NCBI GenBank assembly: GCA_021442155.1
Contig: CM038229.1
Coordinates: 95,388,271 to 95,452,270 of the forward strand
Source of the DNA: Cymbidium sinense
Taxonomy: Eukaryota > Streptophyta > Magnoliopsida > Asparagales > Orchidaceae
Direction of reading: 5' to 3'
DNA length: 64,000 nucleotides
Part shown: piece by piece, positions 52,352-64,000 of the stretch
How positions within the stretch are numbered: the first letter of the stretch is position 1
Layout: every line of letters starts with the position of its first letter
Notes under the pieces: generated by a model
What the model was told of the DNA's origin: nothing
The model's input: the letters and a program-made list of their open reading frames with translations, nothing else
The model's database searches: none
Position numbers and translations under genes: made by a program

Positions 52352-52586
52352 GGGTGTATTTGGGATAGTGATGCAGCGTGAAAAGTATCACGCTGCAATT
52401 TTCGTTTGGAAATCTATAATGTGGTGGGAAATCTCGTTTCTAACTGACCAAGAGAATGGTTTGAGAAAGTTAGTATGATTTTTTTTTTTAAATAAAAAAA
52501 TTTATAAAATTTTTTTAGGTAGTAGTTTTTCTGCACCAGCTCCAACATTACTTTTTTAAACAGCTTTGGCTGCCTTAAATGCGCTC
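52352..52586. mobile_element. Candidate MITE of about 235 bp with a perfect hairpin
   Basis: Ends GGTGTATTTGGGATAG (left, 52353) and AGCGCATTTAAGGCAG (right, reverse complement ending 52585) are imperfect inverted repeats. The GTGTATTTGG-type end is frequent in plant MITEs. Just inside the left end TGCAGCGTGA (52372-52381) and TCACGCTGCA (52388-52397) form a perfect 10 bp stem with a 6-base loop. No target duplication is clear. Confidence 0.45.
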
Positions 52587-53339
52587 TCAGAGATTAGTCT
52601 TTGTGATTGCATGCAAAATTGATTCGCTAATGACATAAAATAAGCATTTAAATCTCAAATTGGTATTTTTTTTCTTTTGATTAATTTTCTTAAGATCTGA
52701 ATTTTGTATTCCCTATAATATTTGAGTTTTGAACTTTTGTTTAAAAAAATCTGATTTTAGAGCTTCTAACAACCTTGACTCTATCAAAGATTTTGAGGTT
52801 CATGCCTCTTATTTTTCTGTCAATTTATTTCACATAATATTTATAACTGACATTATAAAAGGCATTTTTGTATGGCTGCCAGGGATTGAAGAGCATATGG
52901 TGATTATATGAAATAACAACAATAATATCAAGGGATATCTGTATGAGATTTTAGAAAAGAAAAGTGAAATATATTGCATTTATTAAATAAAATAAAATAA
53001 TTATTAATTTCAGATTACTGTTACAAAATACATTACCACTTCCACAGACATTTTGATGCATAAACCAAATAAAATTTACTTCAAACTCTGATGCACAAAT
53101 GTGTAATGGAGGATAAGCAATTTTTTATTCAATAATAAGTTGAAAATATATAGCATTTAAATATAATATTGTTCTAAAATAAATTCAAAATAATCTTTTA
53201 TAAATGCAATTAATTAGAATTATTGAAATAGTTTTAATTGAAAATTAAGCCACAAATTTAAATCAAAATTTAATTAGAATGATTTTTAAAATTTTAAAAT
53301 TAATTTTGAAATAAGTATAATATTAAATTGAAAAATCTA

Positions 53340-53945
53340 AAGGCTAATACGTATCATTAGCAATATATAAAAAAAAATTAGCAATTATTGGCATGTAAAA
53401 AAATTACTGAATTGCTAATCAAATGGATGCCTTTCTATTTTAAATCCCCTTTTTTTATAAGATAGCCACAATCAAAGGTAGTTAACAGAGACAACTATAT
53501 TTTAATTAGAATTAATTTTTCCTTGTTTTATCTATCGATTATCACTCAAAATAATAATAAAAAAATTTACATACTTAGCACACAAATTTAATAATAATAT
53601 AAATGGCTTATTTATTTATTTATTTATTTATTTCAATCATTATTAATATATAAAAAATGAACAATTATTGGCAAGCAAAATAATGTTGGTTTGCTAATTG
53701 CTAGTCAAGTGGCGAGTTGAATATTCGATGCCTTTCTATTTTAAATCCCTTTTTTTATAAGATAACCCCAATAAAAGGAAGTTAACAGAGATCATTATAT
53801 TTTAATTGGAATCACTTTTTTTTTTATATATTTATTGATTATCATTCAAAATAAATTTTATATATATATATATATATAACATCCTAATTTTCAATATCAC
53901 ATCAAAATATCATTATCTTTCACTTTTTAAAATAAATATAATTTT
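53340..53945. repeat. Tandem duplication of about 300 bp
   Basis: GATGCCTTTCTATTTTAAAT occurs at 53426 and 53727, and TTATAAGATA, then GTTAACAGAGA, then ATATTTTAATT follow in both. The offset is about 301 bp. CAATTATTGGCA precedes both. An ATTT microsatellite (53608-53633) and an AT run (53862-53878) lie at the ends of the two units. This sits about 300 bp upstream of the xylosidase start. Confidence 0.8.
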
Positions 53946-54220
53946 TTTATATATAGAAAAATATTAATTAAGTAAATATCTAATTTTAGATATTAGATAT
54001 ATAAATACATAAAATTATATGATATGTATATAAATCTTTCAATATCATAATTTTTATAAATTTATATATCTAATATTTAAAATTAAGTATTTATTTATTT
54101 AATATTTGTTATATTTAAAAATATATTTTACTTAAAATGAATGATAATGATTTGTATAATATTAAAGATTAAATCCGCATAAATAAATAAATAACTAGAG
54201 CTCACTCAGTTATCCAGACA

Positions 54221-57200
54221 ATGGAGTCGCCGCTCTGGCGAGGAAAGAGACGTCCTTTTAGTCCACCACCACCTCATCGTCCTCCTTCTCGTCGCTGTCC
54301 TCCGCGCCGCTGTAGCTCACCGTAACTACTCATGCAAGCCTCCGCACTTTAACTCCTTCCCCTTCTGCAACACGTCCGTCCCCATCGCCGCGTGCCCGCT
54401 CCCTTGTCTCCCTCCTCACCCTAAAGAAAAATCCAGCAGCTCTCCAACACTGCTGCCGCCGTCCCCGTCTCGGCCTTCCCCTACGAGTGGTGGTCGGAAT
54501 CCCTTCACGGACTCGCCGGAAATGGCCCTGGTGTCCGCTTCAATGGCTCTATCTCAACCGCCACCGTCTTCCCCAGGTCATCCTCTCCGCCGCTTCCTTC
54601 AACCGAACCCTATGGCGCGCCCTCGCCCGCGCCATTGCCATCGAGGCTCGCGCCATGTACAACGCCAACCAAGCCGGGCTCACGTTTTGGGCTCCGAACA
54701 TCAACATCTTCCGCGACCCTAGATGGGGACGCGGCCAGGAAACACCTGGAGAAGATCCCATGGTCGCTTCGATCTACGCTGTTGATTATGTCTCCACCTT
54801 CCAGTCGCAGTCGGGGTGGAACCCGAATAAGTCATTTTGATCGGAGGCAGGAGGAGGATTTGGGAGAATCGGGCGGCGACCGTGGATTGATGATGCTATC
54901 CGCTTGCTGCAAGCATTATACGGCATATGATTTGGATAAGTGGAGAAACTTCACTAGATACACATTTGATGCCCAGGTTTGGGAGGATTTTGCTAGTTCG
55001 ATCTGTTTATATTTGTGATTGGAGTGAGCCATGTATTTCCCGTGTTTAGGTTTCTCCTCAAGACATGGAGGACACATTCCAGCCACCGTTCCGGAGCTGC
55101 ATCAAAGAAGGTGGCGCCAGCTGCTTGATGTGTTCATATAACCAAGTTAATGGCGTACCGGCCTGCGCTCGCGGAGATCTACTGACGGAAATAAGAGAAC
55201 AGTGGGGATTTGAGGGGTAATTCTCGTTCTCCTCTTCTAAAAGGGTTGCTACTTTGCGTAAAATCACGAATTCCCACTTTCTTCTTGTAGATATGTCACT
55301 TCAGACTGCGACGCCGTGGCCATAATTTTCGAGGATCAGAAGTACGCTTCATCGCCGGAAGATGCAGTTGCTGATGTGCTGAAAGCTGGTAGGCAAAATT
55401 TTGTGTTAAGTCACTGGTAATTTACTATTTGGGATCGGAACTGCTACTACTGAATTGATTTGCATATTGTAATATCCACTAAGGGATGGACATCAACTGC
55501 GGCAAATATTTGTTGAATCATACGGAGTCAGCTGTGAAGCTTGGAAAGGTGAAGGAGGAGGACATTGACCGTGCGCTCTTCAATTTGTTCTCTGTTCTGT
55601 TTAGGCTCCAGCTTTTCGACGGAGACCCGGCAAAACAGCGGTATGCGGAGTTAGGAGCCGGCAATGTGTGCACCAAAGAGCACAGGCAGCTTGCTCTCGA
55701 AGCTGCAAGACAGGGCGTGGTGCTTCTGAAGAATGAGGGAGGGCTTTTGCCGCTAAGAAGAAGCAATGTGGCTTCCATGGCTTTGGTTGGTCCTGCTGGA
55801 AACAGAACTGAGGTTCTCGGCGGTGGCTACAGCGGAGTTCCTTGTGATCCCAAGACGCTTCTTGACGGGTTGAGAGACTATGTGCCGAGCACCGCTTTCG
55901 CCCCGGCTGCGCCAACACATCCTGTTCGACAGCGAATGGATTGGAGGAAGCTGTTCAGTAGCGAGAGCGGAAGTTGTTGTTGTGGTTGCGGGGCTGAACC
56001 TTACTGAAGAGACTGAGGACCATGATAGGATGAGCTTGCTGCTTCCAGGGAAGCAGGAGGAACTTGTTTCTGCTATCGCCTCTGCGAGCAAGAAGCCTCT
56101 GATACTGGTACTTATGGGTGGAGGTCCTCTTGATGTTTCCTTTGCGAAAGAGGATCCCAGGATTGCCGCCATTATATGGATCGGTTACCCTGGTGAAGTT
56201 GGCGGGCAGGTGCTTGCGGAGGCTCTCTTTGGTGATTTCAACCCTGGTTAGTGCCTGATGCATTTTTTATGTTGTCTCCAAGCTTCAAGGATGTTTACTC
56301 TGAGATTAGGTTACAACTTATTAGCTAATCTTAGAAGTAATATTGATGTGGATAATGTTTAACCTAATCATGTTTAAGATGACAAGGGATGAACTTAATC
56401 TGAGGATTGTAACAATACAAGTAATCTTTATCGATTTGAATAGGATTAGGAGAAAGTTGGATCAACTCAAGTTTGTTTAATAGATAAACTTCGAAACTCA
56501 TGGATCGATAAGCTCGCTTATAAATTCATTAGCAAGTCAAATTCAAACCTCCTCTGCTCGACTCACTACTGTACCCTTTTATCATCTTCGTGAAGAGAGT
56601 ATTTAATACATTCTCTGGAAATTTGGTGCAACTTTAACATTCTATTATGTTGAACCAAATCTTGAACGAGCAATAAGATTGAATCAAACCAATGTGCATT
56701 CAATTTCAAATTTCAACACTACTAGACAATTATTTCATGTATCTCAAACCTAGCCATCCCTGACCATGTAAAGAGCTTTTGATTTGCTCATGCAATGAGG
56801 ACACACAGGTGGGCGACTGCCGGTGACTTGGTATCCAGAATCCTTCACCGCCGTGCCGATGAATGACATGAACATGAGGGCTGATCCTTCGAGGAATTAC
56901 CCAGGAAGAACCTATCGATTCTACACAGGAGAGATTGTTTATGAGTACGGCTATGGTTTGAGCTACTCCGACTATACCTACAAATTCTTATCAGCTCCAA
57001 CTAAAATAAGATTGGAATTCCTCTTCTGAACCTCCCATGGATAGAAAACCTGCATTGGAAGGGGATTTTGAGGTTGATTACTTGCGCATAGATGAGACAA
57101 CACCCTGTGAGGGCTTGCAGTTCAGTGTGAAGGTTTCAGTGGTGAACAATGGAGATATGGAAGGAAGCCATGCTGTATTGTTGTTTTCGAGATCTGTTAA

Positions 57201-57405
57201 AAGCATCAGAGGGTTGCCGAAGAGGCAGCTGGTCGGATTCCAACGGGTGTTCGTCGCTGGTAATGGAGTCGCTGTAATTGAAATGTTGGTAGATCCTTGC
57301 GGGCGTATGAGCTCTGCTAATGAGAATGGCGAGCGGATTTTGGTGTTGGGTGCTCATGTGTTGATACTGGGTGATGAAGAACATGAACTGCTCATTTGCA
57401 GTTGA
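54221..57405 (+). CDS. BXL6: GH3 beta-D-xylosidase, BXL6-type, five exons, frameshifted as read
   Basis: Secreted glycoside hydrolase family 3 enzyme expected to release xylose (and possibly arabinose) from xylan-type polymers in the wall. Exons read as 54221-54976, 55050-55216, 55291-55388, 55484-56246 and 56809-57405; introns are GT..AG. After the ATG comes a hydrophobic signal ([15 protein letters not shown], about 54273) and then [22 protein letters not shown]3 N-domain motifs include [38 protein letters not shown] and [20 protein letters not shown] is in exon 1, and SDCDAV at 55301, containing the presumed nucleophile Asp, opens exon 3. Exon 4 has [15 protein letters not shown] (55693) and the C-terminal GH3 domain; exon 5 has [15 protein letters not shown] and a fibronectin III-like tail ending [10 protein letters not shown]. 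Frame breaks near 54250, 54391, 54425, 54465, 54477, 54835, 55905, 55962 and 57025 all look like small losses in C, A or T runs. Assignment to the BXL6 rather than BXL7 branch is from remembered family sequence. Confidence 0.9.
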
Positions 57406-57940
57406 AGTGAATTGTAGGATGAAGATGAATTTTACTGCATGGATCTGATTTGATTGGCAGATGATTTTACCATCATGTTTCTATAGAAAACAACAAAATT
57501 CATTCTGTAAATCATTTCCTGATATGCATTTATCACATCCAAGTCTGGCCTGCCTGATTTAATTGTATTAATTTCTTTTTTATTATGATCAAGTTATCAG
57601 GTTCTTGTAAAGTGGCCCTAAATGTTTGCAATAAAAAGTCATTGTTTATGCTTAATGATGTTCAGTTCTATCTATAATTCAAATTTAGCTTGTTTTAAAA
57701 AAATTATTTATTCAACAAGCCAAATACAAACATAATCATATTTGATCTTAATCATGTGTCATATATTTATATAAATTCCTGTTAATATATGAGTTTCTAG
57801 TCATTGTAAATGAGTCGGAGCTTGAATGAGTCAATACTCATTGAGTAAATAAACTATACTATATTTGACTCACTGACTCAAACACAAAGTAAAAGATCAT
57901 AGAATTTAAAATTTTTATATAAATTATATACTGTACATAT

Positions 57941-57989
<49 letters not shown>

Positions 57990-58544
57990 TATATATATAT
58001 ATATTGAATAATCACATTGTCTCAAGACAAAACCATTCTGTACTGAAATAATCAGATCTACAAAGCTAAAAGATAACAAATTTGAATGCTAGACACAATT
58101 CAAAACAAATATGACTAAATAATATGTATTGTTGCAAATAAAATCAATAATTTTACTCTTCAATAACTCAGTTTAAAGACCCAGAATGATCTTAAAAATT
58201 CATGGAATCAAGAATAAAAAAAACTACATAAAATAATGACAAAAAATTGTTCCAATCTTCCACTTGAACTCGGATCAAGCAATTCTAAAAAGGTCTCTGA
58301 CCGTTCTCCTCTAGTTGAAATATCCATTCCATCTATCATATATTTCATTCTCAGGCAGTGCTAATTAAATTTGTCAGGACATCAGTTCCATTGATATACA
58401 AGATTACAAACAAAGGTGACCCCAAAAAAAAAAAAGGAAAGCCATCAGGCACATAAATTCATGTAAAACATCATATTTATACCTGCACAGATCTAAACCA
58501 GAGCCCTATTTTGGCTACTGAAGCAAATTTGCTTGCCTGTAAGT
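57406..58544. other. Convergent intergenic space
   Basis: About 1.1 kb between the stop codons of the xylosidase (+) and the lipase (-). It should hold both 3' UTRs. An AATAAA at 57631 is a possible poly(A) signal for the xylosidase. A TC/AT microsatellite lies at 57945-58004. Nothing else recognised. Confidence 0.6.
57945..58004. repeat. (TC)21 followed by (AT)n microsatellite
   Basis: Perfect TC run 57945-57986 followed by an AT run to 58004. Confidence 0.96.
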
Positions 58545-61500
58545 CTACAACGATCTATCTTTGTAATGGCATTCCTCTTGTGAAGCTTCTTCCTTTTCAA
58601 GCTCATTAATCAGCTTCTCCATATTCCTCCTATAAATTGGCATATAGTGATCATTTATCATTGCCTGAGCCTTAATTTTCCATAGAGCGATCTTGGCGTC
58701 TGAAAAACCCCAATATTAGACTTCTCTTCTCCAAATTCAGTATCAGCATTCTCACTTGCCTCCTCATGTGATCTTCCATTCGGATTAAAATTCACGATGT
58801 GAATTATTCTCCCTGGAGGAAAAAATCGATGGACCTCAGTTGTAACCACTGGAAGTAAGCTATCTGACTCACTTGTCTCACCCACCTCCGCAACAGCAGC
58901 AACTTCTTCTTCCCTTATCTCCCTAACCACATCGGCCTCCTCGCCCTCACTTGCTCTGTAGATCTCACTCTCGAGCTGTTGCCAAAGCTTCGGCCTCGGT
59001 CATGCTGTCTTCCTCGTTCCGTCCAAGGCTTATGAGGTTAGGTCCTCATCGATATCATCCTCGGCGCCTCGATTTGGGCTGTCATTATCTCCGTTCTAGT
59101 TTCCACGGCAATATGATTTGATGTCAGAAAATGCTCCACTGTCTCAGCTGTTGAGGTAGAGGGATTGGTCCCAGTTTCATCTGGTTTTGAGTTGGAAACA
59201 GACATAGAGGCAGTCTGCGGCGAGGACCTATACATGACCATGAAGTCATCCGTAAGGATTGACTAGTCCAGGCAGCCTGGGCCACATTACGAGCTCTCTT
59301 CATCACAACCTATGAGATATTATTTTTCACAATAAAGAAAAATAATGAGAACAATGATATAAAGATTTGGAATGATGAATAATCATTACATGGTTTTAGA
59401 GGACTAGAGTTACTAATTGCTACGGCAATATAGCATTCCAAATTTGTATATTACTGAAATCATTAAATTCATTTACCGCATCACAACTATTTGAATTTTT
59501 TAATTTTATGAAATATCATGCAAATAATTACGAAACAAACCTGCGTTCCATTTGAGACTGGACGAAGAATTGAACCAGCGCCAGCTACTCTTGTTCTGGC
59601 GCTAGCAATCAATGATAATCGAGAGCTCAGAGCAGAAGCAGAGCGATACACCGTGCTCAAGATTCTTGTTTGCTCTATTTGACTTCGTAGATCATTCAAC
59701 CATGCTGAAGCAGTGACCTATTTAGCGCATATTTATATTAAATAAATTTAAAGAAAACATGCGTTGCTGTAGATTCAAGACTGAAAAGCAAAGCTGGTAC
59801 TGTTAACTGAAAAAAAGAACCTGCAAAGTTGATAACAGATTCATATTGATAATTTCGAAATTCAATTTTCTCATGCTGATTTACTAGTTTCAGAAAAAAA
59901 AAAAAAATGTCTTGTGGATGCAGTGGCCATTTCTATATGGTAAAACTGTTGAAACTCTCGACTCTAGCTAATTTCTAACATCAATTCAATATGTAAATGA
60001 AGCTCCAAACGCGACCTTGGGTTAGAACCTCTAAATATGAACTATCTGCATTTCAGCCTCAGGCGTGCCAAGGTTTGACACTAGCATAAGGTGCGTATGT
60101 GCATGTTTGTGCTTCGGTGCTAAAATCCAAGAATGCAATTCTCAACAGAAATATTTACACTCGATGAATTGCAAGAAAAGACAGATTTAGAGATAACCTC
60201 AGAACGCAAGTCATCAACTGATGCTGCAGAAAATGTAGGAACCAAGTCAGCTCCATTAATAACTGAAGTAACAAAGTGTGTGCCAGACTCTGCTAGGTCC
60301 CAGTTCATACAAGCAGCTGCAAGTGCAACAAATTTTAAGTTTGAGAATAATAGTATCTTATAATGCATATGATAAGCACAAGTAGAGTTATGTAATTCAT
60401 GGAAAGTTAGCAGACCAAGCAAACTAATTGTTGGCCAACAACATACAAACAGATGTCTTTGCGAAGATCTATACTCATTTTTCTAAGAGCATGAAGTTCA
60501 TATAGTTTTCGTTGTGTTATCAAATTGGCGTTAATAGTACATGTTCTTCAGTAGATCAAAAATAATTTCTAGCACGGTTATCTAAAATACTAAAAAAACT
60601 GTCATCTTAAAGACAGACAACCCATTGGACAGAATTCCTTCAAGTAAACTAACATGCTTCAAAATTGTGCATAGTTTTCCCACTAAAACTACTCATGTTG
60701 CATTTACAGACTTATTTACAAAGATAGCCGATTTGCATTTTACATGAGCTTTATCATGTTTGACACACTTCTGATACATTCATATAAATATCATGCATAT
60801 TATTATGAATAAGAAGTGAGCATCAACAACAGTTTTAACACTGTTATTTAATTCGCCTGATTGCAAAAGTTTTAAAATTTACCTAGCAAAAGCTATGCAA
60901 AAAATGAGACCAAATGGTACCAAAAAAAAACAAACGTAAAATAACATAAAATCCATTCAGCATGTGAACCTAGAAGAATCATGTAACATCTTTCTGATTG
61001 AAACAAAGGTACAAAACCATATTGGCACATGTCCCAGCTATGTAAGGGTATATCCCAGTAAAGTTTTGCTCTAATTTTGGAAAATAGTACAACAAACATG
61101 ATTTTCAGGGTCGGATACATGTGAAGGCATGCCGAAAGAGTATCTGTGTCCAATAAGTATCTAGCATTGACATAAAAAAAAACTTTTTTAAGTATTTGTG
61201 CTTCATAAATTACAACAATTACTAAAAAATGAAACTTAAGCATTGATACAACTCCAAAAGACAAAAGTTATTGATTGCAAGGGGATCTTCAAATGCAAGG
61301 AAGCAACCCTAATTGATAATTGTATCAGATGCAAAGAATGGCTAGTTACAACGAAATAAAAAGGAATAGTTAACACAAGGAAGTTTTCTCCTTTGCATGT
61401 CATTTGTAATGAATTACAAGTGATACTACATTAACAATAATTAGCAACAAAAAATAATAGTTCTATTTAAGCAGTGGACAAAACCTTCACTTGATTATCT

Positions 61501-64000
61501 AATTAGAACAGTGAAAATTGTTAAATTATGTTAGCCTAAATATTACAGAAATTGCACTTTAGCTGATTGATCTTGTACCGTCTTCATGAATGGAACCAAA
61601 CCTTACATGCAGTATAGTCATACACTTGAAGGGTAAGTCAAATCAGGTGTGAATTGTATAAAAAAGTGTCATATGAGGCAAAAATAAGAAAAACAGACCA
61701 AAATGATCAAGTCAGCTTGAAGAACTCAGACAGCTCGATCCCTACATAGCTCAATAAGACAGTCCATTATAGATGCCCGACAAACACTCCCAAGTAGATT
61801 GTTGAGGAAAACTTCTAAGCGGAATCTAGAGGGAAGCACTAGAGCAAAGCACTTTTGAACAAGGGTGTTGTAGATTAGAATTTGATCAAGTTTAGATTGT
61901 ACCAAATTGACTTATTATATTTAATTGAATTTTATTATGTATATTTATTTTAAAGTTCTAAGATTTATTCTACTTGGCGGTTTAGGTAATTATAAATTTG
62001 AATTAGAGTTATCTAATAGGATTTGAGTCAATCTAGATAACATTAGTTTCTTTTTTTAAAAAAAAAAATTGATTCTAGTTTTCTAGAAATATCAAGCCAA
62101 GTGCAACAAATTATCTTGAACCATATTGAATTATATTTATAAGATTAAAGCAGTGTTATTAAAGAGTGCTTTAAAGAGCATTTTAATAACAAAGTAAAGT
62201 AATACGTTGGCACTGTACAATGCTCCTCTATAAAGCACAATCTTACAACAAAAAAACGCATTGAATCTCCCAATCACTTTCTAGCATTGTATGCTTTTCT
62301 CTAGATCATAACATAACAATAACAACAAGCCTTTATCCCACTACCATGAGGTTGGCAACATGAATCATTTTTCTCTATTATGTCCTATTAAGTATCATAT
62401 TCTCATTTAATTCTCTAATAAAATAAGGTCATTTTTTATACTTACTAACTAAGTCTTTTAGATGTGCCTTTACCTTTCTTAACGGCTGAATCTAACATCT
62501 ACTCTCCTAAGTCCTAATTGGATCATTGGAGGCTGACATTTACGTGATCTAAACATCTAAAGGCTCTCTCTAATCTTAATTGCACTAGAGCTACTCCAAC
62601 CATTTCACATGTATATTCAATGCATTTTTGTCACTAAGTGCCAATCATCCACCGAGCATCCTCATTTCTACAACACTTTGCTTAATTTATGCTTCTCTTT
62701 CTTTTGGCTAACATTCTGCATCATAAAGCATTGCGGGTCTCACCACCATCTTATAAGATTTTCCCTTACATCTTAGCGGTGCTTTTCTATCATACAGCTT
62801 GATGCATTCCTCGACTTCAACCATTCATCTTGAATTCTACTAATAACATCCCACCTATCACTTGAAAAATAGACCCAAGATATCTAAAATGTTCACTCTT
62901 TTTTAATGATTTGATCACTCATTGTCACAACCCTATCACTAGATCTTCAATAGCTAAAATTATACTCCGTGTATTTGGTTTTGTATTTACTCAAACAAAA
63001 GTCTTTAAACTCTAAGGTTGACTTCTATAATTCAATTATTTCTTGAACCTCCTCTATAGTCTTATCAACAAGAGAATGTCCTCGGCACTGACTGAAGTAG
63101 TTACGAAAAGACTAATGAAATAAAATGGCGGCTAAGTGAAGGTGACAGCTAATAATGGCAGCATTGTAACGTAAACAGGTAAGTAAAGTGCTATCATAAG
63201 ATTGAGAAAGATGGCATATGATTGATTAGGAAAGTCTACCGTCATATCTGTAGAATAGTAGCTCATTTACATAAAAGAAGGTACAAATCTGTAGCATAGT
63301 TTTGCAAATAAGCTATTTTTGTAGCACACTACAGATGAAGAGGTGACCTGATTATTAATTCAGGCCCATAACAATGAAGCTGCTTATCAATACACACACA
63401 CACAAGGTATATGAACAAACATGCATCTAATGGGTGCAAGTCCCTGCATAAACCTTCTCATAAATAATATTTGATGAATGCAAACCTGGGGCAAATGTAA
63501 CACAAGCAGCAGCCAGTTCCTGTTGCTCACGTAAAATATATGTTAGGAGTGCTGCAGTACCTCCACCGAGAGAGTGACCGACAACCTAAACAAAATTGTA
63601 ACTCGAAAAGTAAGGAAACACAAAGAGAATAAATTAAAACAGTCAAACAATCTTTATTAAAATGAGAAAAGAAATGCGGTTAAACTCAATCAAACTGTTT
63701 CTATTAGCAAAACAAAGACAAAACAGCACACGAGTAAAATGGCATATTATATAGGGTTTTAGAAGTGGTAAACAAGCTGGACGTGTTGACGCATTGTTTT
63801 AGACATAATGCAGAATATTAAAGAAGAAAAACCAACAAGGAAATATGAAGATTATACAGAAGAAACCATAATGCAAGTAAAACGTTTTCTTCATATCATC
63901 CTTATGACAACAGGTATTTAAAAAAGTACACGTTTGTAGTCAAAAGGTCCACAGTAGAAAATATGGAAAACATTGATCACCTTTAGCTGGTAATCAGGAA
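58545..64000 (-). CDS. Class 3 lipase / sn1-diacylglycerol-lipase-like alpha/beta hydrolase, 3' part
   Basis: The gene runs off the right edge; only C-terminal exons are present. Minus-strand exons read, in order, >64000-63981 (ends PDYQLK), 63585-63486, 60316-60198, 59717-59541 and 59309-58545. Splice sites are GT..AG and phases join cleanly. 63585-63486 encodes VVGHSLGGGTAALLTYILRE with the GxSxG nucleophile elbow, then VTFAP. 60316-60198 encodes AACMNWDLAESGTHFVTS and INGADLVPTFSAASVDDLRS, where the Asp of NGADLVP is the probable acid. The next exon begins VTASAWLNDLRSQIEQTR. The last exon begins VVMKRARNVAQAA and carries an acidic, low-complexity stretch and then VHRFFPPGRIIHIVNFNPNG with the probable catalytic His. 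It ends NMEKLINELEKEEASQ before a TAG at 58547-58545. The layout matches plant proteins of the Arabidopsis At4g16070/At3g14075 type (family recall). Small frame breaks occur near 59222, 59045, 58970 and 58660. Confidence 0.85.
62310..63090 (-). mobile_element. 5'-truncated LINE (L1-type) relic inside a lipase intron
   Basis: Minus-strand reading gives degraded RT C-terminal text of plant LINEs, such as DRKAPLRCKGKSYK followed by VVRPAMLYDAEC near 62790-62700. A GTT-rich 3' tail is seen as AACAATAACAACAAG at 62315-62329. Order and spacing match the widespread plant LINE 3' end. Frames are broken. It lies in the 3.2 kb intron 63485-60317, in the same orientation as the lipase gene, and explains part of that intron's length. 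Confidence 0.8.

Larger units (their letters stand above)
49097..54220. other. Intergenic region between MUR3-like and BXL6-like genes
   Basis: About 5.1 kb with no supported gene. It holds a T run (49160-49179), a T24 plus CT repeat (50031-50160), a hAT-like candidate element (51028-51617) with a pentanucleotide/ATT repeat, a short hairpin-bearing candidate MITE (52352-52586) and a 300 bp tandem duplication (53340-53945). Open frames here are short and low-complexity. Confidence 0.6.

Noticed and set aside
55880..56251. Separate gene starting at 55880
   Set aside because: It is the continuation of the xylosidase exon 4 in another frame after an apparent one-base loss near 55905.
60893..61264. 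123-codon minus-strand open frame between lipase exons
   Set aside because: It falls within a predicted intron, shows no lipase similarity and no domain that I recognise.

Overview
The window is nuclear DNA of a flowering plant, most likely a non-grass monocot. It has spliced genes with GT..AG introns, large retrotransposon-derived blocks, many microsatellites, and a beta-xylosidase whose first exon is much more GC-rich than its later exons, a common monocot pattern. The three recognisable proteins are closest, from memory of the families, to palm- or banana-type orthologues; species cannot be fixed from sequence alone.

Roughly 1-44,250 is repeat territory with no host gene that I can support. 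It holds several diverged copies of one large repeat unit, called here H-A-B (about 7 kb when complete), on both strands. H is a hairpin-bearing terminus. A includes a TTGAC/GTCAA-dense tract and a 170-190 bp subrepeat. B carries a long purine tract and conserved tracts. Copies: B(-) 1-390; A-B(+) 395-5915; A-H(-) 5916-10392; H-A-B(+) 19351-27020; a second B(+) 27030-29262; H-A-B(+) 29268-36226; a fragment of A(-) 36227-36960; B-A-H(-) 37720-44252. Between two copies in opposite orientation lies 10393-19350, the decayed internal region of a Ty3/Gypsy element of the Tat/Ogre type (protease, RT, RNase H, second RNase H, integrase), followed by a 3' region with a tandem array of about 325 bp units.

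44,757-46,430 is a separate element with long inverted repeats, themselves built of about 170 bp tandem units. 46.9-64 kb is the gene-bearing part: a MUR3/KATAMARI1-type xyloglucan galactosyltransferase (+, 47340-49096), a GH3 beta-D-xylosidase of the BXL6 type (+, five exons, 54221-57405), and the 3' part of a class 3 (sn1-diacylglycerol-lipase-like) alpha/beta hydrolase (-, from the window end down to 58545). The second and third are convergent. The first two act on the wall: one decorates xyloglucan in the Golgi, the other trims xylose residues in the apoplast. The lipase is unrelated.

All three genes keep family-typical protein sequence along their whole length but are cut by many one- or two-base apparent deletions, mostly in homopolymers. 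This looks more like uncorrected long-read consensus error than parallel decay of three genes, although decay cannot be excluded. I see no CRISPR, rRNA or tRNA, and no clear novel coding system. The most unusual material is the H-A-B repeat family and its inverted arrangement.
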